From NCBI GenBank assembly GCA_035570935.1, contig DATMKU010000245.1, forward strand, positions 1 to 15,701: a stretch of 15,701 nucleotides of DNA. The letters are read 5' to 3'. This DNA is from AP-15 sp035570935. Lineage in GTDB: Bacteria; Pseudomonadota; Alphaproteobacteria; ATCC43930; CGMCC-115725. Numbering within the stretch: position 1 is the first letter of the stretch; the number at the start of each line of letters is the position of its first letter. This document shows, one piece after another, positions 1 through 7,910 of the stretch. The position numbers and the translations under genes are program-made. The notes under the pieces were generated by a model. It was not told the DNA's origin. It made no database searches and saw only the letters and a list, made by a program, of their open reading frames with translations.

Positions 1-221
1 ACTACCTGCATGCCCGCCGGATCGCCGCGACACTGCCCGGTACGGTCGTGGCGCGCGAGGACGGCCAATTTCTGGTCCATCTGATCGCCACTGCGGCACT
101 CGGCGACGCGATCTACGGCGCCCAGTTCCGCCGCAGCGCCGTCGCGGAGGGCGCCGAGACCGACCGCCGGTTTCGCGCCTGGCTCTCAGCACTGATCCGG
201 CCGCGCGGCACCCCCATTTGA
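1..221 (+). CDS. C-terminal fragment of an unrecognised protein
   Basis: An open frame enters from the left edge (first full codon at base 3) and stops at TGA 219-221, giving the last 72 residues of a protein. The fragment has no membrane segment and no motif I can name. It looks soluble and ends in an arginine-rich tail (RPRGTPI). Codon use is GC-rich in third positions like the neighbours, which supports it being coding. The MFS gene starts 126 bases further on in the same direction, so the two could share a transcript. The family cannot be decided from this piece. Confidence 0.6.
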   Translation, partial: YLHARRIAATLPGTVVAREDGQFLVHLIATAALGDAIYGAQFRRSAVAEGAETDRRFRAWLSALIRPRGTPI

Positions 222-347
222 GCCGAATCTGTCATCGGTCGGCGCCCTGGCCGGGTCGGGGTTTGCCATCGCTGCGGCGCCGCCGAATAGTGGCGAAAGC
301 CTCCCCATCGCCGCCGAGGTGCTGAAGGAGGAGGACTCCAAAAACAG

Positions 348-1529
348 GTGACCTCGTTCCGCCCGACGCGCAAGACGCTGACCGTCGCCGCGCTCGGCAC
401 GACCCAGACCCTCGCCTGGGCGTCGAGCTACTACCTGCCGGCGATCCTGGCGGGGCCGATCGCCGCCGGCCTGCACGTGTCGAAATCATTGTTTTTCGGC
501 TTTTTCTCGGTCTCGCTGCTGCTGCAGGCGGCACTCGGGCCGGCGATCGGCCGGGCGATCGACCGGCGCGGCGGGCGCGGTGTGCTGATGCTGTCGAACC
601 TGGTGCTGGCGGCCGGGCTGGTCTGGCTGGGGCTCGCCGCCGGCCCGATTGCACTCGCCGGCGCCTGGATCGTGCTCGGGTTTGGCATGGCGCTCGGGCT
701 CTACGACCCGGCCTTTGCCGCGTTGACGGCACTCTACGGCCGCGAGGCGCGCAGTGCCATCACCGGGATCACCTTGATCGCCGGCTTTGCCAGCACGGTC
801 GGCTGGCCGCTCTCGGCCTGGCTCGACGGCGCTTTTGGCTGGCGCGGCGCCTGTTTCGGCTGGGCGGCGCTTAACCTGCTGGTCTGCCTGCCGGTCAACC
901 GCTTTCTGATCCCCAAGCCCGCCGGCGCGGCGGCAACCATCGCGGCGCAATCGGCCGGGCCCGCCCCAACCAACGGCATGGTCGTGCTGGGCTTTGTGTT
1001 TGGTGCCGTCGGCTTTGTCACCGGGGCGATGGCGGCCCATTTGCCGCACCTGTTGGAAATGGCGGGCGCCTCGACCACCGCGGCGATCGCCGCCGCGGCT
1101 TTGATGGGGCCGGCGCAGGTCGTCGCGCGCCTCTTCGAATTCGGCGTGCTGAAGCGGCTGCACCCGCTGGTCTCGACCCGCATCGCGCTGGTCCTGCACC
1201 CGCTCGGCGCGGCGTTGCTGGGATTGTTCGGCGCCCCGGCGGCGGCCGGCTTCGCGATGCTGCACGGCGGCGGCAACGGCCTCTTGACGATCTCGCGCGG
1301 GACCTTGCCATTGGCCTTGTACGGCCCCGTCGGCTACGGCCGGCGGACTGGCATCATCGTCGCCCCGGCACGGGTGACGACGGCGGCCGCACCCTTGCTG
1401 TTCGGCCTGCTGACAAGCCGGTTCGGGCTCGGCGCGCTGGTCGTGTCGAGCGCGCTCAGCCTCGCCGCCTTCGTCGCGCTCGCCTGGTTGCGGGTGCAGC
1501 CCGAGCCGGCGCCAGCGCGGGACAATTAG
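348..1529 (+). CDS. MFS transporter
   Basis: A 393-residue integral membrane protein of the usual length for a 12-helix major facilitator superfamily carrier. Hydrophobic segments run along the whole chain, with a polar central loop near residues 190-210 dividing two halves. The cytoplasmic loop after helix 2 carries an MFS motif A-like sequence, G68-R-A-I-D72-R-R-G-G-R77. The GTG start at 348 is chosen because an AAGGAGGAGG stretch lies at 325-334, although the spacing is rather long. The family moves small solutes across the inner membrane by proton coupling. The substrate cannot be read from the sequence; efflux of a small organic compound is only a guess. Neighbours give no specific hint. 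Confidence 0.88.
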   Translation: MTSFRPTRKTLTVAALGTTQTLAWASSYYLPAILAGPIAAGLHVSKSLFFGFFSVSLLLQAALGPAIGRAIDRRGGRGVLMLSNLVLAAGLVWLGLAAGPIALAGAWIVLGFGMALGLYDPAFAALTALYGREARSAITGITLIAGFASTVGWPLSAWLDGAFGWRGACFGWAALNLLVCLPVNRFLIPKPAGAAATIAAQSAGPAPTNGMVVLGFVFGAVGFVTGAMAAHLPHLLEMAGASTTAAIAAAALMGPAQVVARLFEFGVLKRLHPLVSTRIALVLHPLGAALLGLFGAPAAAGFAMLHGGGNGLLTISRGTLPLALYGPVGYGRRTGIIVAPARVTTAAAPLLFGLLTSRFGLGALVVSSALSLAAFVALAWLRVQPEPAPARDN

Positions 1530-1543
1530 CGCAAGCTTTGCGC
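1529..1543 (+). terminator. Possible weak terminator hairpin after the MFS gene
   Basis: The MFS stop codon is followed at once by a perfect inverted repeat, GCGCAA-gct-TTGCGC (6-base stem, 3-base loop). No T-run follows, so it is not a classical intrinsic terminator. It could pause polymerase or protect the mRNA 3' end. Confidence 0.25.
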
Positions 1544-1847
1544 CGTCGCGCAAACCCCGAACCCGGCCTGGTCGAGCCGGTCGCGGACTGGTCGTTGACG
1601 CGCCTGAAGGAATGGTGCTTCGGGGTCGAAAGGCGCGGGTCGCGACGGCGAGGGTGCGATTTGATCGGGGCAAACCGCAGTTCCGACGCCGCGAGGCAAC
1701 CGTCGCGGAGAAGTGGGTCGAAGAGGCAAGGGCACGATGGAGCTGACGTGGCTGTCATGCGGTTACGCGTATTGCGGGAGCCGCCAAACGGCGAGACGAT
1801 ATCGATCGCGGACCCGAGAATCCGCGGAATGTCGTTAAGGAAAACCC
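1530..1847. other. Intergenic region between the MFS and GMC genes
   Basis: Apart from the small hairpin at its left edge I see no convincing gene, repeat or RNA here. A frame from TTG 1538 to 1858 is open, but its product is arginine/serine-rich with no recognisable domain and it runs over the start of the GMC gene. The promoter of the GMC gene probably lies here; I could not place -35/-10 boxes with confidence. Confidence 0.5.
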
Positions 1848-3428
1848 ATGAAATATAACGTGGTGATCGTCGGCGGGGGAGCCGCCGGATCGGTATTGGC
1901 CAGCCGATTGGCGGCCGACGCGCAGACTTCCGTGCTGTTGCTGGAAGCGGGGCCGGATTACCCCGATCCCGCCCATCTTCCGGACGACGTCAAGTTCGGC
2001 CACACCCGCTTTGCCGAAGCGCCGGACTCGCAACACAACTGGGCCTTGCGCGGCACCATCACCGAGGAGCAAGGGGCGATCCACGTCGCGCAGGGCAAGG
2101 TGATCGGCGGCGGGTCGTCGATCAACGGTCAGGCGATGCAACGGGGGTTCCCCGAGGATTTCGACTCCTGGGCGGCGCTCGGCAACGACGAATGGTCGTA
2201 TGACAAGATCGTGCCGTACTTTCGCAAGTCGGAGCGCGATCTCGACATTCAGGATAATTATTGCCACGGCTCGGACGGGCCGATGCCGGTCAGGCGCCGT
2301 CAGTCAGGTCCCTTGCCGGCCATCCAACAGGCGTTTCATGCCGCCTGCCTGCAGGCGGGTTTCGGCACCACGAATGATAAGAATGGCCTGCACCCTGGCG
2401 GACTTGGGATATCACCGTCGAACAACATCGACGGTGTGCGGATGAGCACTGCGATGACGCATCTCAATCCGGTGCGCCACCATCTGAACCTGACGGTGCG
2501 GGGCCGGGTGTTCGTTCGCAAGATTCTGATCGAAGGTGGCAAGGCAATCGGCGTCGAAGCCGAAAGCGGCGGCAAGGTATTTCAAATCGGGGCTGACCGG
2601 GTGGTGCTTAGTTCCGGGGCGATCCGATCGCCGCACCTGCTGATGCTCTCGGGCATCGGCCCGGCGGACCATCTGCGAGAATTCGGAATATCGACGGTTT
2701 ATCATCTTCCTGGCGTCGGGCAGAACCTGATGAACCACCTCAGCGCCCAGGTGACCTTCAAGGTCAAGGACGGCATTCCCCTAGCCGGCCATCATCGCGA
2801 TGCCGCACACTTTTCGTTGCACTACACCGCCCTGGGGTCGAGCGCCGTCAACGACATGGTGCTGAGATCCACCCCGGTCGTCGACGAACGGGAGGAGCGC
2901 GTCCGCGGGGTCCGGACCAAGTTCCTGAGCGGTGACGTTCCCCCCGAGCAGGTGGCGCGGATCTCGTGCACGCTCGGATTGCCCGACGGCTCGGGATACG
3001 TCAAGTTGGCCTCGGCCGACCCCGGCGTCCAGCCGGACTTCAACTATTGTTACCTCCAGCATCCAAACGACGCTCGACGGGTGCGCGACGGCGTGCGATT
3101 GGCGGTGAGACTGCTCGAATCCGACCTGTATAAAGACGTGGCCGATCGCCGGATTCACCCCACGGACGACATTCTGGCCGATGACGACGCATTGGACCTC
3201 TGGATACGCCAAACCGTGGGCACCGCCAGGCACGTGTCGGGGACCTGCAAGATGGGGCCGGACGCGGATCCGATGGCGGTCGTTGACCAGTACTGCCGAG
3301 TGAAGGGCATCCAAGGGTTGTGGGTCGCCGATGCGTCGGTGATGCCGCGCATTCCCCGATCAGGCGGCGCCCATGCCACGGTGATCATGATCGGCGAGCG
3401 TGTCGTCGACTGGATCGCGGCAGGGTAA
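1848..3428 (+). CDS. GMC family FAD-dependent oxidoreductase
   Basis: A 526-residue flavoprotein of the glucose-methanol-choline oxidoreductase family, of normal length. The N-terminal Rossmann FAD-binding motif is G9-x-G11-x-x-G14, with the ribose-binding E33 in LLLEAG. The first GMC signature (GKVIGGGSSINGQAM) is at about 83-97 and the second (GAIRSPHLLMLSGIGP) at about 257-272. The catalytic pair is H462 (in RHVSGTCKMG) and H509 (in GGAHAT). Family members oxidise alcohols, passing electrons to oxygen or another acceptor; the substrate is not predictable here. ATG 1848 has a good ribosome site, TAAGGA, at 1836-1841. No betaine aldehyde dehydrogenase or choline transporter lies beside it, so a choline dehydrogenase name is not justified. 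No signal peptide is seen, so it is probably cytoplasmic. Confidence 0.92.
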   Translation: MKYNVVIVGGGAAGSVLASRLAADAQTSVLLLEAGPDYPDPAHLPDDVKFGHTRFAEAPDSQHNWALRGTITEEQGAIHVAQGKVIGGGSSINGQAMQRGFPEDFDSWAALGNDEWSYDKIVPYFRKSERDLDIQDNYCHGSDGPMPVRRRQSGPLPAIQQAFHAACLQAGFGTTNDKNGLHPGGLGISPSNNIDGVRMSTAMTHLNPVRHHLNLTVRGRVFVRKILIEGGKAIGVEAESGGKVFQIGADRVVLSSGAIRSPHLLMLSGIGPADHLREFGISTVYHLPGVGQNLMNHLSAQVTFKVKDGIPLAGHHRDAAHFSLHYTALGSSAVNDMVLRSTPVVDEREERVRGVRTKFLSGDVPPEQVARISCTLGLPDGSGYVKLASADPGVQPDFNYCYLQHPNDARRVRDGVRLAVRLLESDLYKDVADRRIHPTDDILADDDALDLWIRQTVGTARHVSGTCKMGPDADPMAVVDQYCRVKGIQGLWVADASVMPRIPRSGGAHATVIMIGERVVDWIAAG

Positions 3429-3480
3429 CCCCGCCGGGCCGCTATCCGCAACTTCGCGCCGGTGCCGTCGCCGGGTTTGG

Positions 3481-3518
3481 TTCACCCGCCGGGCGCGAAA
3501 CGCGCTACACTCGGTCCA
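3481..3518 (+). promoter_or_regulatory. Possible kdpD promoter giving a leaderless transcript
   Basis: TACACT at 3506-3511 resembles a -10 box and ends six bases before the kdpD ATG, so transcription would start at or next to the start codon. TTCACC at 3481-3486 is a loose -35 match with a 19-base spacer. No Shine-Dalgarno sequence precedes the ATG, which fits leaderless translation. This is pattern matching only. Confidence 0.28.
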
Positions 3519-6229
3519 TGTCCGAGCGTGAGGGGAGACCGTCGCCCGAAGCGCTGCTGGCGGCGGCGAAGCATGAAGGCCGCGGCCGGCTGAAGATTTT
3601 CCTCGGCGCCGCGCCCGGCGTCGGCAAGACCTATGAGATGCTGCTCTCCGCCCAGGCCAAGCGGCGCGAGGGTGCGGATGTCGTCGTCGGCATCGTCGAG
3701 CCGCACGGACGCAGCGAAACCGAGGCATTGCTCGCTGGGCTCGAGGTCATTCCGCGCCAGCAAGTCGAGTACAAGGGCCACCTGCTGGCCGAGATGGATC
3801 TCGACGCGATCCTGAAGCGTCGCCCGCAACTGGTTCTCGTCGACGAATTGGCGCACACCAACGCCCCCGGCTGCCGCCATCCCAAACGCTATCTCGATGT
3901 CGAGGAGCTGATCGCCGCCGGCATCGACGTGTTCGCGACGCTGAACATCCAGCACGTCGAGAGCCTGAACGATGTCGTTGCCCGGATCACCCGCATCCGG
4001 GTGCGCGAAACCGTTCCCGACAGCGTCCTCGACCAGGCCGACGACATCGAAGTTATCGACCTCTCGCCCGAGGATCTGATCAAGCGCCTGCATGAAGGCA
4101 AGGTCTATGTGCCGCAGCAGGCCGAGCGCGCCGTCCGCCATTTCTTTTCGACCGGCAACCTGACGGCGTTGCGCGAACTGGCGTTGCGGCGCACCGCCCA
4201 GCGCGTCGACGAGCAGCTCCTCTCGCACATGCGCGAGCACGCGATCGCGGGCCCCTGGCCGGCCGGCGAACGACTGCTGGTCTGTGTCAGCGAAGCACCG
4301 AGCACCGCCGGGCTGGTCCGGTATGCCCGGCGCGTCGCCGACCGGCTACGCGTGCCGTGGACCGCAATCTATGTCGAGACCGCGCGCACCCCGCGGCTGA
4401 GCGATGTCGAGCGCGACCGCGTCGCCGACCACCTGCGGCTCGCCGAGCGGCTCGGCGCCTCGACGATCACGATCCCCGGCCGCAACATCGCCGACGAGCT
4501 GATCGCCTATGCCGGCGCCAACAACATCACCCAGATCGTCATCGGCAAATCGGCGCGCTCGCGCTGGTTCGAAATGGTGCACGGCTCGGTCGTCCGCGAT
4601 CTGATGCGCAACAGCGGCCAAATCAGCCTGCACGTGATTTCCGGCGACGACGAGGAGCCGGTGCCGGCGAAATCGGTCGCGACCCGGGCCTCGGTGGAGA
4701 CATTTCGCCCCGGCCCCTATCTCGGCAGCGCCGGGGCGGTCGCGCTCGCCCTCGGCATCAGCCTGTTCCTGCAGAAATTCGTCGCGGTGCAGAGCATCTC
4801 GCTGGTCTTTCTGACCGCCGTGCTCGCCGCGGCTATCGCCTGGGGGTTGCTGCCGTCGCTGTTCGCCTGCGTGCTGAGCCTGCTCGCCTATAATTTTTTC
4901 TTTTTGCCGCCGATCTATACCTTTTCGGTGGGCGATCCGGAGAACGTCGTCGCCTTGTTCTTTTTCCTGGTTGTCGCGGTCATCGTCAGCAATCTGACCG
5001 CGGCGACCCGCAGCCAGGTGGTGACCGCCCGCGCCCGCGCCAAGACGACGGCCGAACTCTACGCGTTCAGCCGCAAGATCGCCGGGATCGGCGCGCTCGA
5101 CGACCTGTTGTGGGCGACCGCTTATCAGATCGCATCGATGCTGAACGTCCGCACCGTGCTGCTGATGCCCCTGGGGGATGGCGAAGGGCTCGAAGTGGCC
5201 TCGGCCTATCCGCCCGAAGACCGCCTCGACGAGGCCGATTTGGCGGCGGCGCGCTGGACCTGGGAGCATAATCGTCCAGCGGGGCGGGGCGCCGACACCC
5301 TGCCCGGCGGCAAGCGCCTGTTTTTGCCGTTGCGCACCGGCAGCGGGCCGGTCGGCGTGATCGGCATCGACCGCGAAGCAGCGGGGCCGCTGCTGACCCC
5401 CGACGGACGCCGCCTGCTCGATGCGCTCGCCGATCAGGCGGCGGTGGCGATCGAGCGCATCTCGCTCGCCAAGGGTCTCGACGAGGCGCGGGTATTGGCC
5501 GAGACCGAGCGGCTGCGCGCGGCGCTCTTGACCTCGATCTCGCACGATCTGCGCACCCCGCTCGCCTCGATTATCGGCGCAGTGTCGAGCTTGCGCGGCT
5601 TCCCCGAGAAATACGGCGCCGCCGAGCGCGAGGAACTGTTGGCGACCCTGCAGGACGAGGCCGAGCGGTTGAACCGCTTTGTCTCCAACCTGCTCGACAT
5701 GACCCGGCTCGAATCGGGAGCGATCGAGCTGAAGCTCGACCTGATCGATGTCGGCGAGATCATCGGTGCCGCGTTGCAGCGGGCGGCGAGCGTGCTGGCG
5801 CGGCACCGCGTCGAAGTCGGGGTGGCACCCGAATTGCCGATGCTGCAGCTCGACGCGGTGCTGTTCGAGCAGGTCCTGTTCAACCTGCTCGACAATGCCG
5901 CCAAATATTCGCCGCCCGGCAGCCGGATCGACATCCGCTCGAGCCGCGACGGCGAGCTCGTCGAGATCGAAGTCGTCGACGAGGGGTCCGGCATCCCGCC
6001 CAACGACCTCGAACGCATCTTCGACAAATTCTACCGGGTCCAGGCGCAGGACCGCCGCCGCGCCGGCACCGGGCTCGGCCTCGCGATCTGCCGCGGCTTT
6101 GTCGAGGCCTTGGGCGGCTGGATCGTCGCCCGCAACCGCCGCGACCGCTCGGGCGCGGTATTGACGATCCGCATGCCGGTGGTGCCCGAAATCAAGGTCG
6201 AGCGGCGCACCGCGATGGCGCATGGCTGA
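3518..6229 (+). CDS. kdpD: KdpD, potassium-responsive sensor histidine kinase
   Basis: A 903-residue membrane sensor kinase, close to the roughly 895 residues of E. coli KdpD. Order of domains: N-terminal KdpD domain with Walker A G30-AAPGVGKT-38 and Walker B ending D109-E110; a universal-stress-protein-like domain at about 250-370; four closely packed membrane helices at about 398-497; a GAF-like domain at about 515-650; HisKA with phospho-acceptor H676 in SISHDLRTP; and an ATPase domain with N box N789-LLDN-793, G1 box D821-EGSGIPP and G2 box G850-TGLGLAI. It should autophosphorylate on H676 and pass phosphate to KdpE. The frame is open upstream to 3320, but that part overlaps the GMC gene in another frame, so ATG 3518 is preferred; it matches the family N-terminus. 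No kdpFABC gene precedes it. All catalytic motifs are intact. Confidence 0.96.
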   Translation: MSEREGRPSPEALLAAAKHEGRGRLKIFLGAAPGVGKTYEMLLSAQAKRREGADVVVGIVEPHGRSETEALLAGLEVIPRQQVEYKGHLLAEMDLDAILKRRPQLVLVDELAHTNAPGCRHPKRYLDVEELIAAGIDVFATLNIQHVESLNDVVARITRIRVRETVPDSVLDQADDIEVIDLSPEDLIKRLHEGKVYVPQQAERAVRHFFSTGNLTALRELALRRTAQRVDEQLLSHMREHAIAGPWPAGERLLVCVSEAPSTAGLVRYARRVADRLRVPWTAIYVETARTPRLSDVERDRVADHLRLAERLGASTITIPGRNIADELIAYAGANNITQIVIGKSARSRWFEMVHGSVVRDLMRNSGQISLHVISGDDEEPVPAKSVATRASVETFRPGPYLGSAGAVALALGISLFLQKFVAVQSISLVFLTAVLAAAIAWGLLPSLFACVLSLLAYNFFFLPPIYTFSVGDPENVVALFFFLVVAVIVSNLTAATRSQVVTARARAKTTAELYAFSRKIAGIGALDDLLWATAYQIASMLNVRTVLLMPLGDGEGLEVASAYPPEDRLDEADLAAARWTWEHNRPAGRGADTLPGGKRLFLPLRTGSGPVGVIGIDREAAGPLLTPDGRRLLDALADQAAVAIERISLAKGLDEARVLAETERLRAALLTSISHDLRTPLASIIGAVSSLRGFPEKYGAAEREELLATLQDEAERLNRFVSNLLDMTRLESGAIELKLDLIDVGEIIGAALQRAASVLARHRVEVGVAPELPMLQLDAVLFEQVLFNLLDNAAKYSPPGSRIDIRSSRDGELVEIEVVDEGSGIPPNDLERIFDKFYRVQAQDRRRAGTGLGLAICRGFVEALGGWIVARNRRDRSGAVLTIRMPVVPEIKVERRTAMAHG

Positions 6230-6276
6230 GAAAATTGGGCGATATTCGGGAATACAGCCCCGACCCTCAGGCGAGA

Positions 6277-6305
6277 GGGAGGGCCGTCCCCTACTCGGCC
6301 TTCCC
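6277..6305. repeat. Palindromic repeat element A
   Basis: Inverted repeat GGGAGGGCC (6277-6285) and GGCCTTCCC (6297-6305), nine bases with one mismatch and an 11-base loop. The flanks (CCCCGACCCTCAGGCGAG before, CGCCAGCGGCAGAAACAC after) suggest the element spans about 6255-6330. Sequences of this style, translating as PLAGEG and similar, are common dispersed repeats in alphaproteobacteria; the family assignment is from memory. Confidence 0.5.
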
Positions 6306-6367
6306 CCGCCAGCGGCAGAAACACAAAGCGGTGGCGTATCGATCGCCGGCTGCAACCTTTTTCGTCT

Positions 6368-6455
6368 TGGCCGGGCTTGACCCGGCCATCCACGCCTTCG
6401 TCGCACGCCGCAATGCCCGAGGCGGCCCCCGTGGATGCCCGGACAAAGTCCGGGC
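6368..6455. repeat. Palindromic repeat element B, paired hairpins
   Basis: Two strong hairpins face each other. The left is TGGCCGGG-cttga-CCCGGCCA (6368-6388, 8-base perfect stem). The right is GCCCGGAC-aaa-GTCCGGGC (6437-6455, 8-base perfect stem). They are bracketed on the inner side by CATCCACG (6387-6394) and CGTGGATG (6430-6437), which also pair perfectly. This nested layout is like the REP/BIME doublets mobilised by RAYT transposases, and similar 'gacccggccatccacg' elements are widespread in Hyphomicrobiales. Confidence 0.75.
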
Positions 6456-6524
6456 ACGACGATCTGTGGTGGGTGCTGGTGCAGCCTAAACCCCGGAAAG
6501 TTGTACCAGAATTTCCTCGGACAG

Positions 6525-6546
6525 CCTCCCCTGCTTGCAGGGGAGG
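6525..6546. repeat. Palindromic repeat element C
   Basis: A perfect 10-base stem with a 2-base loop: CCTCCCCTGC (6525-6534), tt, GCAGGGGAGG (6537-6546). The G-rich sequence that follows and a CCGGCAGAGGGGA segment near 6630-6642 suggest the full element reaches about 6650. It is of a dispersed repeat type seen in related genomes. It lies less than 150 bases upstream of kdpE. Confidence 0.6.
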
Positions 6547-6684
6547 GAAGCGCGGGGGTGCGAGGGGTGAGATGGGTGGCGCCGTCACTAGCATCCGGAC
6601 GCCCCACTGCACCCCGCCCTTGCCGCCCCGCCGGCAGAGGGGAAAAATGCGCGATCTCGTCTGACTGAGGAGCATCCGACAGAA

Positions 6685-7389
6685 TTGGCTAAATCCCTGA
6701 CCGTGCTCGTCGTCGATGACGAGCCGCCGATCCGCCGGCTGCTGCGAACGACTTTGGCCGCCGACGATTATCGCGTCGTCGAGGCCGACAACGCCGCCGC
6801 CGGCCTGCGCCTCGTGGCAGTCGAGAAGCCCGATCTGGTGATTCTCGACCTCGGCCTGCCCGACCGCAGCGGTCTTGAGCTGATCGGCGAGATCCGCGCC
6901 ACCTCGCGGGTGCCGATCGTGGTGTTGTCGGCGCGCCACGACGAACGCTCAAAGGTCGAGGCGCTCGACCTTGGCGCCGACGATTATGTCGCCAAGCCTT
7001 TCGGTATGGCCGAGCTTTTGGCGCGCATGCGCGCGGCGTTGCGCCACGCGTTTCAGGCGCAGGGCGAATTGCCGGCCTTTGTCTCGGGCGATTTGACCGT
7101 CGACCTGGTGCGCCGCCACGTGACCCGCGCCGGCCAGGAGGTGAAACTGTCACCAAAAGAGTTCGACCTGTTGCGCCATCTCGTCATGCATGCCGGCAAG
7201 GTATTGACCCATCGCCAGCTGTTGCGCGAGGTGTGGGGTCCGGCCCAGGCCGACGAGGTGCAATACCTGCGGGTCTTCATCCGCGGGTTGCGCCACAAAC
7301 TCGAACCCGACCCGGCCCGGCCGACCCACATCCTGACCGAGTTGGGCGTCGGCTACCGGCTCCAGCTCCCGCCCGACCAGCGCATCTGA
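6685..7389 (+). CDS. kdpE: KdpE, response regulator
   Basis: A 234-residue OmpR-family response regulator. The receiver domain (about 5-118) has acidic pocket D11-D12, phospho-acceptor D55 in VILDLGLPD, switch residues S82 and Y101, and K104 in DYVAKPF. A winged-helix DNA-binding domain follows at about 130-228, with the HRQLLREVWG recognition region and the C-terminal THILTELGVGYRL wing typical of KdpE. The start is TTG 6685; GAGGAG at 6667-6672 is the nearest ribosome site, with long spacing, and no ATG is available near the start of the receiver fold. It should be phosphorylated by KdpD and activate kdpFABC, which must be elsewhere if present. It is separated from kdpD by repeats rather than overlapping it, so separate expression is possible. 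Confidence 0.94.
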   Translation: MAKSLTVLVVDDEPPIRRLLRTTLAADDYRVVEADNAAAGLRLVAVEKPDLVILDLGLPDRSGLELIGEIRATSRVPIVVLSARHDERSKVEALDLGADDYVAKPFGMAELLARMRAALRHAFQAQGELPAFVSGDLTVDLVRRHVTRAGQEVKLSPKEFDLLRHLVMHAGKVLTHRQLLREVWGPAQADEVQYLRVFIRGLRHKLEPDPARPTHILTELGVGYRLQLPPDQRI

Positions 7390-7415
7390 ACGCCTCCCGC
7401 CTCGGGACTGCCCGC

Positions 7416-7910
7416 TCAGTGCTGGACATCGAGGGTCGGACAGTCCGGATGGATTTGCTGATACTGCCGGCCGTCGAAGCGGATTTCACATTGGGTGTAC
7501 AACCGTCGGTAACCGTTGTCGTTTCGCCGAAGGATAGTGATTTCGTCGTCGCCGTGTCCATCATAGAGCAGGTGACAGACCCCATCATTGCGCCGCTCCC
7601 CGATTAGAAGCTTGCATCCCGCGCTTCCACACCAGCCGAAATCGTGGATGATATATACGTAGTCCTCACGGCGGCCGTGGTTCAAATCGGTGCGGCTTAC
7701 CACTGCCTCTGCGATCAACTTTTCGAGCAGTGAGGCAGAAGCGTCTGGCCAATCGCTGGCGCGCATCAGTTCGAAAAGGCATCCCGTTTCCTCGGCGTTG
7801 AGCCGTCTCGACCGCTCCAACTGCTCGGCGCCGGCGGCAACCGTCGTAATCAGGTTCGCGCAGGCAGCGAGCAATATTCCTGGCCACGTCCTAGCGCGGC
7901 GCCTATTCAT
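7416..7910 (-). CDS. Small exported cysteine-rich protein, candidate immunity protein
   Basis: A 164-residue protein with an N-terminal signal sequence: basic MNRRRAR, a hydrophobic stretch, and a likely signal peptidase I site after VAAGA28. C17 sits in an L-A-A-C context, so a lipoprotein is an alternative. The mature part has six cysteines (44, 94, 99, 112, 141, 157), including a C-G-S-A-G-C motif, which suggests disulfide bonds in the periplasm. The segment before it (D-L-N-H...D-Y-V-Y-I-I) recalls other secreted proteins with a DLN-type loop and a CGxxGC motif. ATG 7910 is chosen over TTG 7925 because it overlaps the stop of the upstream lysozyme-like gene (ATGAATAG), suggesting translational coupling. 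The function is unknown; position and export make it a candidate inhibitor of that protein. GC content is lower than the flanks (33/60 at 7501-7560). Confidence 0.75.
   Translation of the reverse strand: MNRRRARTWPGILLAACANLITTVAAGAEQLERSRRLNAEETGCLFELMRASDWPDASASLLEKLIAEAVVSRTDLNHGRREDYVYIIHDFGWCGSAGCKLLIGERRNDGVCHLLYDGHGDDEITILRRNDNGYRRLYTQCEIRFDGRQYQQIHPDCPTLDVQH

Larger units (their letters stand above)
6230..6684. other. Repeat-filled gap between kdpD and kdpE
   Basis: The 455-base gap contains no convincing gene. It holds three separate palindromic elements (6277-6305, 6368-6455 and 6525-6546, each listed). Frames open here on either strand are translations of those repeats. The kdpE ribosome site lies at its right end. 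Any read-through transcript from kdpD to kdpE would carry several strong hairpins. Confidence 0.7.

Noticed and set aside
1538..1858. A 106-residue plus-strand frame before the GMC gene
   Set aside because: Arginine/serine-rich product without a recognisable domain, TTG start without a ribosome site, and it overlaps the well-supported GMC start.
1848..3428. Naming the GMC gene betA (choline dehydrogenase)
   Set aside because: The fold is clear but the second catalytic position is His and no betaine pathway genes are adjacent, so the substrate is not supported.
3320..3517. A 66-residue N-terminal extension of KdpD
   Set aside because: It overlaps the GMC gene in another frame, and the family N-terminus begins at ATG 3518.
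4346..6607. A 753-residue minus-strand frame opposite kdpD
   Set aside because: It is antisense to a gene with every kinase motif intact; long antisense frames are expected in high-GC DNA, and the product is low-complexity and lacks a known domain.
6031..6939. A minus-strand frame across the kdpD-kdpE gap
   Set aside because: It is a translation of the palindromic repeats plus the antisense of kdpD and kdpE.
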